Assembly (NCBI GenBank): GCA_009823395.1
Contig: CM020519.1
Location: forward strand, 13,698,001 to 13,762,000
DNA length: 64,000 bases
Origin: Thamnaconus septentrionalis
Taxonomy: Eukaryota; Chordata; Actinopteri; Tetraodontiformes; Monacanthidae
Reading direction: 5' to 3'
The notes under the pieces are model-generated. The model did not search any database. It worked only from the letters and a program-made list of their open reading frames with translations, and was not told where the DNA came from. The translations under genes were made by a program, and so were the position numbers. Of the stretch, positions 35,063 to 46,140 are shown piece by piece; positions within the stretch are counted from its first letter, which is position 1, and every line of letters begins with the position of its first letter.

Positions 35063-35505
35063 ACATATATAAGTGGATCATATTTTAGAAGGAGACCACT
35101 TTAGGCTAACTCTGCTTTGCGGTCACTGTTCAGTGCATTTTCAGGAGATGCAGAAAAAAAATAAACATTTAGCAAACAAACATTGGTTATTGTTATTAAA
35201 AGTGTAAAAATCCAATAATGGCTCACTTGTCATGACTATTACTGATTACTGTTTTGTTGAGCCACAGTTGAAAAATAAAGAAATAAACTATAGTACTGAG
35301 AGTAGCAAACATTTGCAGCTGCTTGTCAAGACCTCTGATCACTTCAGTCCAGATTATTTTATGAGAACTTCGTACTTTTTGCAAAATTATCAACCAATTC
35401 ATTGTTTTATTAATGGTAGTTTTTTGTTACTTTTTACTTAAGCACATTTCAGAACCTTTACTTTATTACTTTTACTTGAGTATTTAAGTATCCATGCCTC
35501 TACTT

Positions 35506-37722
35506 ATATACAGAATGTGAGGACTTTTGACACAACTGTTAATAGGAATATAAGGGTTGCCCATTCCATTGATTCTCACCCTGAAAATGAAAACAATAGA
35601 ATACGCCATCGATGAGAAAACACGAGGATGTTGTGTTTTGTCACTCTGCAACAGTTGTGTTCTTGAAGCTATCATGAAGTGCACCAACACCAGCATGAAA
35701 ATAGGGGAGTGAATAATATCCTGTCCCTGTCGCTTACCTCTATCCGATAGTTTGACAGATGTTGCCTGAGGTTCAGGTGTCAAACTGACAACATCTGAAA
35801 TATATAGAGAAAGGCTGCGGAATTTTGGTGTGTTCAAAGATTTGGAGGATAAAACCCTGTGTGGACGTTCAAAGAAATGCGGTCTTCTCCATCAAGCTTG
35901 TTTATTCATAAAACTGAAATGCCCTAAATGAAATTACAGACCATTGGTATATTCACATTGAGGCAGCCTCGTCTCTTAGAAATTAGGTTAATGATGCCCT
36001 CAGTGAAATTTGGTGACATCATGCTAAGCTCCACATTTCCGTAAAACGAAGCAACTTCTGCTAAAGATGTCACAAGTCATCATGACACAGAATCACAGAT
36101 GCCGATATAGAGATGCCTCCTTTCAAATGGGCAGCCTATGGTTTCATTTTTATGTCGCTTATTTGAAAAAGAATAGCCGGTAAACTGTTGCACCACATCC
36201 GATGTTCCAGAAAATACATTATAAATGAAATATCCATATGAATTGAATTTGCTGATTTTACACTTTTGTTAACAAATACTGTACACTCGCATCGAATTAA
36301 AGATAAGCCCCTTTTATGTGGAAAACGGGCGCACGCCGCTCATTTGTTTATCTATGCAGTGGTCACCATTGGTCACAACACCGTCACCCCGGTTAAACTG
36401 CTTCGAGCTACTAGAAAAGCATGCTTGATTGATGCAGATAGAAGCTTACTGCATAGATTCGCAAGATTCCGGCCCTGAAATTCCGGCAGTAATAGGAACA
36501 ATAGGGGTAGCAATATGGAGCACGACCGCAAGTCAAACAATACTTGTTATCAGCGCAAAAACACTGACAAGCAGTTTGTCACATTGCATTGACCGTTATT
36601 GATTCGCGAAAGACACGCAACAATTGCGTCATATTCATCATCCTCGACTGAACCGGGATTAGATACGAATTCCGATCCACGGCTGATATTGATCGCGAGT
36701 ATTGATGACTTTCAATTCTCCCAACACAGGTGGTCTCAGGGCCAGATGACGGGTCTGTTCTCTCCGATCTTTGCCCGACGTTCTTCTCCCTCGTAATGCC
36801 TCTGAAGACTCCCACGACTCATCATCTGCATAACACACACACACACACGCCCAAGTGCCCTTTAAGGCAGCTCTTTATGCATTACCATAATCTCCTGTTT
36901 GTATATCCTGAGTGCACTGCCATTTAAAACCAAACACTAGCTGATTAGGTATAATGAGCCATAACCTAAAACAAAAGCTTGACACAATATGAAGCATATG
37001 GCCCTAAAGTTTTGTGTTCCTTTTTCTTTTCTTTTAAAATATAATGGACAGTTATTGACATTCTGGAATGGAATCCTTGTTTAAATGAGCGCTAAAGGCA
37101 ATGAGCAAAGATTTAACACAGTGAAAATATGAGCTGTTACTATGTTAGTAAGATGATGATATTACTATACTACTATGTGTTAAAGTTATATCTTTATATC
37201 TTTAATGGTACACGTAACCTAGATGAGAAAGAAGATACTGCACTGTGTATGTGGGTGTGTGTTTTCATGTATGGAGTTATATATAACCTCACGCCAATTG
37301 AGTATTGTTCTATATACTCAATATTTCTTTTCTTCCTTCTCATGTTAGACATGAAGTGAAAAGATTTGAGCCTTATCTTGGTTGGGCCCGATGTTAAACA
37401 ATGCTGTCAAGAAAAAGCCGGTTGCATGCAGCCTTGTTCTCATTAGTCACTGTCTGTTTTGCATTCATAAAAGGAGGGCATCTGGCCTTGGTGAACTGTA
37501 ACTCACAATCCTGTATCAGTTTTCCTCAAAGTTGTGGGGACTCTGCTTCTTCGCTGCGTTTTTTTTTGTTTTTTTTTTTGTGGTCGGGTTATATAACTGT
37601 GGGCTAAACTGCTTAATTCCTGGCATTTTTTTTTTCTTGGATGCATGCAGATGAATTCAGGTGCCAAAGGATCCATGTACAAAATCTCGCTCTTAATACG
37701 TTTAGGTTCTTTTGTTCGGACT
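35506..37722. other. No gene seen
   Basis: A short (CA)n lies at 36834-36847. Several open frames of 60-117 codons overlap on both strands without family signatures. Confidence 0.45.
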
Positions 37723-38108
37723 TACACGCCACCATTCAAGGGTTTGGGGTCATTTTAACCATCTTCATGAAATAATTAATTACATAAACATCTTAATTTC
37801 AACATTTCAAAGACCATAAAACAGAATAAAAAGCATCATGTTTATGTTTTAGGCTCTTTTAAACAGCCTACTGTTGGTGTCTTCACACAGAATTTTGCAC
37901 ACTTGGAATTCTCCTAATCACTTTAATTAGACATTTTAAATGGTTTTCATTAACACTAAAGTGTTGCCTTACTTGTGAAGCACATCTCAACTGTTTTTTG
38001 CGCACTCATAATGATCGCAGAGCATTCAAGATCATTATCTCATCGAACTGGTTATAATGGAGTTTAATTCAGAAGTGAGTCAGTGACCCCAAACTTTTGA
38101 ACGTGTGC
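37723..38108. mobile_element. Tc1-like MITE (TTCAAAAGTTTGGGGTCA family)
   Basis: The left end is TACACGCCACCATTCAAGGG then TTTGGGGTCATTT. The right end, inverted, reads CACACGTTCAAAAGTTTGGG then GTCACTG. These are the ends of a widespread fish Tc1-like family. The 386-bp body is non-coding. The left end starts with TA; the right TA is mutated. Confidence 0.8.
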
Positions 38109-40052
38109 GAGATGGAATTCAATCTTGACATGTTTCGTTGGCACTGCCGCCTTCATTAGAAGAGTCACTGGTGTTTCCCATGACGTGTCCTTATCAGCTG
38201 TTGGTCGATATGGCCCGGCTGTCAAATCTGCCAAGTTGGCCACACCTCTGAGCTGTCGGATGGTGTCAGGAGATTCCTTGTGGAGGTGCCGCTGACCCTG
38301 CCTGACTTGACAACCTCAAATCAGCCATCATGCCAAATCATATCGTGCACGGGACAAAGGAATGATGATCAGAGCAGAAGAACGTTGACGCAAATGTTGA
38401 ATTACGGAAGAAATGGAAATTAGGAAATAAAGAATGTCATGCCATCAATATAAGGAGAAGTGGGCTCTTGTGTTTCTCCACACGTGGGACAATATCCTGC
38501 CTCCTGCAATGGACAGCAGGAGATGCAACCAAGCATTTGGATTCAACAGCTGGGCATAGTCCATGAGGAACCAACCGACACCATGTGACAGCTTGAAGGT
38601 GCGGCTGACCTGGCAGGATTGACAGCTCCGGCAATAATGCCGTAATGTCACAAGAAGCACAAGTGACTTTTCTGATGAAGGCGCCAAGGTAAAATTCCTT
38701 CTATTATGTTTGACCCGAAGAACCTAAAAAAACGCTAATGGGCGGGAATGTAATGAATCTTATTGGAGTAAAAGCTCAGTCCATATCTGTGCACATCTGC
38801 TATGCTATAAAAACTGGTATTGAAAGGTGTTGAGAAATGATATGTGATTCATGTTTATAAAGATAATTTAAACTGAATTTGGATAAATAAGTTAAAAAGT
38901 ACAGCAAATCTTTCACTGGCCAAGCGAAGCTTAACCTCGCTTATCACACTGTGTCGGCGTGGCTTCAGCCCCACGGGACGTTGGCAAACCCGCGTGCGTG
39001 TCATTGGTTTTTCAAGAGGGTGTAACTTTTTGACCTCCTATGCTACAATCTCCAGTGTGGGACAATGTATCATACTTTGAATACCTTAAATGGCCATAAG
39101 GGTAAAGTAATGACCCGAGGCGGTTTAACCTGCTTCAAATCACCCATGAATTCCAAGCAGGGCTACAAGGGCGTTTGCTGCATTTCAGGCTGAAGAAAGG
39201 ACCCACAGCGTTGGGTACGTCATCTCTTTGGGCCTCTCCTGTCAAACAATTATGTCCAATAAGTGTGTAACATCATATTTCAGGAAAGGTATTTACACTT
39301 GGAATTGCGTATTGTTTTGTGACTGCCTTTCAACTTCTTTGTATGTGACTAAAACAAAGACTTGAAAGGTGAGAAAGGACAGGGATGGGAAATGGCCCCT
39401 GAGACTTTGTCTCTGCTTCTTGCCCTGCATACCACAATTACACAGGCTGCTTGGCTCACTGGTTTATTCGCAGTGACGGTAACTGAAGACTCCCTGAACA
39501 ACACGTGGCGTCGACAACGACAAGACGGATGCGTATTACCGTTAGACCCGAGGACGTGTTGAAAATCGTATTAGCATAACCCATTTATCATTGAGCCCTT
39601 CCTTGGTCACATGTTGCGCATGCCGGGATCCACGGCACACATTAAAAATGTTTTTTGTTTGTTTTTTTTTACATTTTTTTTTTAAATGCCCTAGTTAAAT
39701 ATTTCTCATGATCCGTTGCTTCCAGAAAGCACCGTCCCTCAGTGGCCCAACTACCACAGACCCCTTCCTTAGCGTTCTTAACCTAACCCTGCTCATGAAG
39801 TTGACCAGAAGTGGTAAATCATAGACTTAATCATAGCTCACCCATCAATCATATTATATCCTTGTTAAAGGAAAAGGGAAAAAGCATATTAAACACCAAA
39901 TTGTGGAGTGGAGTTGAGCTGCTGCCAGACAACATTTTTTTGTTGTGCTATTGGATTTTATTAAAAGATGAAACGTTTCCTCAATTTGGATATTTTTTAT
40001 GTATCCATCTGAGAAAGAGCCCATACTTTACAAAGGTATGTATTTTTAGATA
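38109..40052. other. No gene seen
   Basis: T-rich block 39651-39683. No gene family is recognised in either strand. Confidence 0.45.
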
Positions 40053-40115
40053 GATAGATAGCTTTATTTGTCATTGTACACAAGTATATGACACAACATT
40101 GTAGCAGCAAGGAGT
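40053..40115. repeat. (GATA)n with retroposon-tail sequence
   Basis: tagatagatagatagcttta followed by tttgtcattgtacacaagta is the inverse of a common fish retroposon 3' tail. Only the tail is recognisable. Confidence 0.45.
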
Positions 40116-40702
40116 GGTGTTACAATAATAAAATAAATGATTTTGCTTTTTTTTAATTCTCTTCTTCTGCTTAATGAGTTTGATGCACGTGGTTATATAA
40201 GCGCCACTGCATTATGTTCTCATCAGTACAAATTACTCACAGACTACCCGTGTCTGCTGCTGCCATTTCAGCAATTAGCGTAGGTAGCGAAGGCTGCCAA
40301 GGTCCTATTTAATTAGCTAAGAATAAAAAAAAAATGTCAATTTAATAGGTAATACTGGTTTTGTGCGGTAACCAAGGGAGAAACTGGATTTCATGAATAA
40401 AGAAGTGCTTTCTACGAGAGACCTTCTCCAAACAGCCAATCACTGTGGTTGTTTTAGCTAAGCCAGAAAAATTATCAGCCAATCGTGTTGTTTAAACTGT
40501 GGCATGCACACAGTAGGTTTTTTCAACAGATAGCAAAATATACAATACAGAAACGCCTCTGAGCAAGCTAGTTTCACATGCACAGTTATGCATTAGCTAG
40601 CCAAAGCATTAGCTTACGCATTAGTTTCATTTAATAGATCGAACACCCCTGATTAGGCTGTCACAATGGCCCGCACAGATTCAGTCGTAAGTGAAGGTGG
40701 TG
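40116..40702. other. No gene seen
   Basis: A/T-rich DNA. The words gctaagc, gctagcc and gcattagct recur but form no clear array. Confidence 0.45.
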
Positions 40703-41112
40703 TTAAAGGCCAAGTGTGTAATATTCGGGGATTTCGAAGAAGAAACAGCTACATCAAGTGCCTACGTTTTAGATTGCAGTACTCTTTCACTTATGTCCCC
40801 GTAGGGACTCTGTATCCTCCCTCTCCTGACCTTGCCGGTGAACTATGGTGGCCTGTGCACCAAAAGCCTAGATACCTCGTCCATCTTCTTCTTTCATTGA
40901 CGCAAGCAATCACCCTAAATACAATTTAAGATGGCAGCTAGCTAGGAGCAAGACCCTTGCTCCATACATGAGAACTGTTTCAAGGGTAGGAAAATCAAAT
41001 TACTTTTATTGTACTGCATTGTGTACTTTTATTAACGTATGCAAGGGCAGTATATTAAGCTTTAACCAATATAAAAATCATAAATTCAGCCATATATTAC
41101 ACACTGGACAAA
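40703..41112. mobile_element. TTAA-type MITE, inverted near-full copy
   Basis: The left end TTAAAGGCCAAGTGTGTAAT at 40703 equals the inverse of the right end of the 56302-56714 copy. The right end atattacacactggac is the inverse of the other terminus. The body is shared (acatcaagtg, ctcgtccatcttcttctttc, aatacatgagaactg-type regions). TTAA is present at the left only. The frame 40666-40929 across it is not a gene. Confidence 0.8.
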
Positions 41113-42940
41113 TCTGTGTGCATGCACAATGGAGTACTCCCTGTTGAGACGCGTTTAAAGCATGATTGATTTGATTGTTGTCTGTGTACTTTCATTTTTT
41201 TCTGTTGTCTCTATTATTGTTTTAACAGTGCCTATATTGTTTGGTCTCATATTTCTGTTTGTTGTCACGTGAAGCACTTAATGATTGATGCTACATAAAT
41301 CAAATAAAGCAAATGTTGCCCCATAAAATAAACAAATAAATAAATAGAAAAATCCAACCCTTCGTGGTGTCTTTGGTTTTTCTGTTCCTGAGATACAGTC
41401 AAACTGAAGCTCCGAGACAATTTATCTTGGAACACATTCACTGACCCAAACCTGCGCAGCGGCAGGGTTTTCCGATAACAAATACTTATGTTGTTGCTCC
41501 ACTCCCACTGAGTCTGAAGCAGCTGTATGACTGGCAAGATCAAATTGCACGTTAGAAAATATTGATTTGTGGAATTGTGGGTATTGAAAAATATTGAAGT
41601 CCTTGTTAAAGCTATATGCCCCGCTTTTACGGTCGGTCAGGCAGAAATACCAGAGAAGAGATGGTAATTTGTAGATGTCATGGAGTTTTGGGTGGTAAAA
41701 CCTATAATTCACATCTAAATGTAGGACAATGGCTGTAGCATTGCAGAAAAATAGATTATCACCCACAACATAAATATGATACTTAGTCCACTGAATTTTA
41801 CCCAAATTTGAGTCAGTTTACTGGGCTTCTCAGTCAGAAATTATTAAAGTTTAACCTTAATGTTAAACCACTAAAACTCATATATACACATATAATTTGA
41901 CATCTTAAAACATTTGCTAAATCATTTGTAAAACAGAAAAATATGAAAAGGAAAAAATATGACTTTTGTCAAGAACAATGCTACTAATTTAGGCCTTTTA
42001 GATGTTTAAGCCTTACGTTAAGTGGCGGTCTAATACATCTTTGAAGCACCTCGTGTGACGGAGGTGAACTCCAGCCCTGTGAGGTGAGTACTCAAACACT
42101 TCAAAACACTTCAATTCAAACACAATAGATTCCCTGCTGCTTTGTGTCACTGCATCATAAATGCATCAACATAGAAGGTACTTTTATTATTTACATAATG
42201 GGAAGCAGCGCATGAGGGAGACGGACCACCGGCTGGATTCTGAGGAATTATATGAGAATTGGTGGAACATCCCACTAAACCTAGCAGAGTATAGATTCCA
42301 TCTTTGCTATATAATGCAATACGTTCCATAGCACGCTTTGGCCCATTGGGAGCATGCTAGGTTTCAAATATATGCTACACCTGTGTGCTTTCACCGTCTC
42401 GGCGACTTCATATGCAGTTGTCTGCGCGGAGCTTCAGACACGTGTCATTTGTCATTGTCGGCCTGATCGACCGCAATGACGGAAGATTGCCGTCGTCATT
42501 ACATGGCAGAGGTGAAATGTTTCCTGACTGGCCATTTGCATTATGATGCAGCTCAGCGGCGGCGGCGGATGTCGGTTGTCATGGTTCGCTGTTCTGGACT
42601 GAACTGGAATGAGTCCTCATTGCGCCCCTGTGTAATCCACCTTTTCCCTGCCAGCCACGCGTCTCATACTTTGTGCTTTTGTCTTGTTTTGTCTATTTGT
42701 CAATTTCTGGGGCTACGTTCTGAACATTGCTTGGTTTAGCATGATATGATATGGATTTCCCTGCTGTTCCATCCCGTCCACCTTTTAGACCGTTGCCAGT
42801 GATGATTCCCCCATTCCCCACGAATCCATCATTCGACAATGTATATTTGGTACGTTGTTGTCATTCAACTTCTAAAAGCTGTCTTACTTCTGGCGGGATC
42901 GTTTTCCACCGAGTTCTTCATTTGTCAATATATGTGTTAT
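41113..42940. other. No gene seen
   Basis: A/T-rich, with an aaataaataaatag run at 41332-41348. The 127-codon frame at 41422-41805 minus has no known motif and no splice context I can defend. Confidence 0.45.
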
Positions 42941-43245
42941 TACCGTAATTTCCAGACTATAAAGCGCACAAACCATGAGGATTTGTGCATGGAAATTTCC
43001 TTTGCGCCAACCGTCTTGCTCTCGCTCTGTATTTGCTTCCACTTTTGCTTTCGTTGTTCGCGCGAACTGCCTGTCTCACTCTTTCCCGAGCCCACCCAAA
43101 TATCCATCGTTGGGAAGGTCCCCTAGTGGTCGTTAGCTGTAAAAAAAAAAAAAAAAACCCATAGATTAGCCGTACCGTTGTATAAACCGCAGGGTTCAAA
43201 GCATGGGAAAAAAAAGTAGCGGCTTATAGTCCGGAAATTACGGTA
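42941..43245. mobile_element. TA-flanked MITE (TACCGTAATTTCC ends)
   Basis: The left end TACCGTAATTTCCAGACTAT and the right end ccggaaattacggta form inverted termini that continue inward for about 25 bp (ataaagcgc against gcggcttat). The family is very common in fish. The 305-bp body is non-coding and has gained an A-run at 43141-43157. TA at both edges fits a Tc1/mariner-type insertion, but the superfamily is not certain. Confidence 0.85.
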
Positions 43246-43654
43246 CATGTCATCTCCATACAGTGTGTTCTTTTTTTTTTTTTTTTTTTTTTTTGTCCTG
43301 ACCATTTCCACGTGCTATTTCCTTGCATGCCTTTAATTTATATGCGTTCAAGTGGCTTTAACTGGGTGAAGGTAAATCATCTGCTTGTTGTTGAGTTGGG
43401 GAAAAAGCTGCAAGTTTCCTCCGCGCTAGAGAAAAGGAAAAAAGGAAAAGCTGTTGACAGCTTGCAATTTACCACGGTGGACAAGAAAATACACGGACGC
43501 GCACACACACATGCGCGCGCGCGGACATGTCAAACTGCACTTTAAATGCTGGCCGTGTTCTCACAAATCTGGGGGACTTGGCCGGGCCTCCGAAAAGCAA
43601 TTCTAACAACCCTGCGCGCGTGTGCGTGCTCGCAGAGGTTAAAATACTCAAGGA
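43246..43654. other. No gene seen; T-run and GC-rich patch
   Basis: A 24-bp T-run at 43271-43294. A gcgcgcgcg patch near 43513-43522 follows a short CA run. Confidence 0.5.
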
Positions 43655-43702
43655 GGAAGAAGAAGAAGAAGAAGAAGAAGAAGAAGAAGAAGAAGAAGAA
43701 GC
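43655..43702. repeat. (GAA)n trinucleotide repeat
   Basis: Sixteen GAA/AAG units without interruption. Open frames through it give poly-Glu, poly-Lys or, on the other strand, poly-Ser and poly-Phe. Confidence 0.97.
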
Positions 43703-45180
43703 CATCCACAGCGTGCGAGCCCACCCCTCTTCCCAGGCTGCTCTGCTGCCATCGCATTTCACTTTGCGTACGGCGTAATCTGTTTAATATCCCGGTCGGT
43801 CCTCTCAACCCCAGGAATGCTTAGACAGACGATTTTTTTTTTTTTTTTCTTACCATAATTGCTTCATAGATCAGGTCGGCTGCAGCGGGTGCCGTACATC
43901 AGCTGATCACGGCTTCAGATAAGCGCTCACCCGCCCCGGCCCTCAAGGTGAGCGCACGTATCTGTGCGCTGTGTCCAGAGGGCTGTGTGCGCGTGTGTGT
44001 GTGTGTGCGTGCATAGTCTTATCCAAATGAAACACCAGCTCTCGCTGCGGCTGCTGCTGTGCTGCCGAGTGTCAGGTCCTACAGCCTGGTTTGACAAAAT
44101 TCCAGACTTGTGTTTCCTCATCCTGGACGACATTTCTATGGACTTTCTAATACGTCTCGGGGACTAATGAGGTCAGGACCCAGAAGTCTGCACAAAAAGA
44201 TACCTGTGGCCAGCCTTAAGCCGATGCAACTCTGCTGGCTGCAGCTTTCTGGAGTCCTTTAGTTTTGTCTTGCATTGAATTGGTAATAATTCTTTTTCAT
44301 AGAGGACAAGCATAATTTCGTCATTATTTTATCAAATATTTCCGGGTTCTTGTGCCCACAGTGTACCAGAGAATCAAAGGTGGGACTTTTCTCATCAGTT
44401 GATTGTTCGTCACTTTCACTGTCACAGTTCAGTTCCTGGATCTTTGGAGGCATCCGTCATCCATTGTAGAGGCCCGGGAGGCTACGTTGACCAGCGGGAA
44501 CATCATTAGCGCGGAGGAAATCTATTCCTTTTGGCTTGGCTTGGATAGACGAGGACTGAACGTCTTCTACATCCAGAGTGGTCGATTGAGAATGAGAAAC
44601 ATGAGAAGCGTGATGTCACCTTAGTCAGATCAATGGAGGCGGAGCTGCACAGCCGCCATCTGCGTCATCTGGGCGCGGATATCAACTCTATTTGCCGCGT
44701 TTGATTTGGGAGGGCTGGTGACCCCTTGCTGGGAGGACCGACGAGGCTCTCAATTCCGCAAAACAATTTAGCAGCTGCGCGTGTTCAGTGATTGAGCACC
44801 AGCTCTGGGCTTCAATCTCACATTAACATCTGGGCCACTGTGCAAGACTTTATTTCACCACCAGGATTATTTTTTTTTTTTTTTTTTGCTTTCTGCACTA
44901 AATGCCAACTTTGACCATGTTGAAAGGCTCTTGATGTCGAGTTCTAATAGGTGTTTCTCTAAGCTTTTAAATCTGTGATTAAAAAAAAAGTGACACACGC
45001 ACACACACACACACACTAACACATAAATCTCACGAGGTCAAACACGACCTTTGAGCACTTTCACTTCCGCATTTCAACAACACAGCTGGATTTTTTTTGT
45101 AGCATTGAATCCATTTGACTGTTACTACTTCAAATGTTGTTGGACAAAGACATTTTTTTTTTAAAGTAGATTCTAGATCA
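43703..45180. other. No host gene defended; one small unassigned frame
   Basis: T-runs at 43831-43848 and 44871-44887, short (GT)n at 43991-44006 and (CA)n at 45000-45016. A 64-codon minus-strand frame at 44259-44453 starts with ATG (MPPKIQELNCDSESDEQ) and has coding-like composition, but I know no family for it. Confidence 0.45.
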
Positions 45181-45620
45181 TAGGTGCCAAACTCTGACGT
45201 AGTGCAATTATATTTGGCCTGCAGCGCAATGGAAAATCATAACTAGAGCTTTAGAGAAGTTTATACAGCAAATGATTATTACTCAGTTGGATTATTGTTG
45301 TTACTTTATTTTTGAATTTATCATTAGCATTTTTAAATTTATCGGAAAAATGTTATTGTTGAAATTTAAATTAGAAGGCTGCAAATAAAAAAGAGGCATA
45401 TCATTATTATTTATATTTGATTTATTTTGATGAGTTTTATCAATTCAAAAGTTTAATTTTGTTTGTGTGCAATACTGTTGTATAGTATTTATCTTTGCTT
45501 GGTCCATATTCAGGTTGAAGCCAAACCTGTTTGGGCCCATACAAAAAAGTTCACAGTTATATCTTAAGGAAGATTTTTTTCTTTTTCAATAAATATCAAC
45601 GTTGGCCCGTTACAATGTCC
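45181..45620. mobile_element. Old hAT-like remnant (possible)
   Basis: ataggtgccaaactctgacg followed by atttggcctgcagcgcaatg recalls the 'GGTGTCAAACTC ... GGCCCGC' termini of fish hAT elements. A further ggcccgttacaatg lies at 45605. No clean terminus or duplication was found. Confidence 0.35.
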
Positions 45621-45884
45621 AAGTTTTAAATTTGGGAAAATTGGGAAGGCCAAGCACAAAAATGGTTTCAACGATAGCAAATCAAGAAGCAAGCTGAGAT
45701 GGAAGCACAACAAACAAGTTATCAATTTTAATATTCTATATATTCTATGTCTGAAAGCTTTGATTGGCCTTGACTAGCCCAGGTTAAAACATGTCTGAAA
45801 AGACTTTGCAACCCCCAGGATCCTTCTACTCAACTTTTTTTTTTAAAGTTTGTCATAAATTAGATCTTAGAAACTTTAAGTAAG

Positions 45885-46140
45885 CCATTGCTAGGCTACC
45901 ACTGCCGAGAGGCTTGGGAATTCGCTGGTTTGAATCCCAGGATGATTGGGAGATTTGGGTGAGGAAAGTGGCCACTGCTTGCCTCCACCCTTATCACCAC
46001 CACTGAGGGCCCTTGAGCAAGGTCTCTAAAGTGTAGCAGCCTACTGCTCTTATTATGTTTAGTTAAGGTTAGCTACAAATAAGATGGGTCTAATGCAGGG
46101 AAGCAATTTCCTTCAGGAGAGCAATAAAGTTACTTATTTT
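45885..46140 (+). mobile_element. tRNA-derived SINE, diverged
   Basis: A tRNA-like head has a B box GGTTTGAATCC at 45927-45937. A body follows with ccttgagcaaggtctctaa, and the end is taatgcagggaagcaatttc then cttcaggagagcaataaagt. This order (B box, 'ccttgagcaagg', 'caatttcctt...aataaag') is that of a widespread fish SINE type. Its boundaries and target duplication are not clear. Confidence 0.7.

Larger units (their letters stand above)
34556..35505. mobile_element. hAT-like 'acttgagtaaa' element, split by a SINE
   Basis: The left arm, 34556-34690, contains tacttgagtgtttc, cttttactccctgcatttgg and tctgtactttctgcttctta. The right arm, 35050-35505, contains aaagtgtaaaaatccaataa, tggctcactt and ttacttttacttgagtattt, matching 15940-16380. 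A SINE interrupts it at 34691-35049. The family's CAGAGGTGG-type termini are not clear at either edge. Confidence 0.6.

Noticed and set aside
41422..41805. 127-codon minus-strand open frame
   Set aside because: More protein-like than most but no known motif, and an overlapping frame in the same strand is equally open.
43527..43824. Poly-Glu, poly-Lys and poly-Ser open frames
   Set aside because: Created by the (GAA)n repeat.
45885..45960. tRNA-like B box
   Set aside because: Part of a diverged SINE; no cloverleaf is supported.
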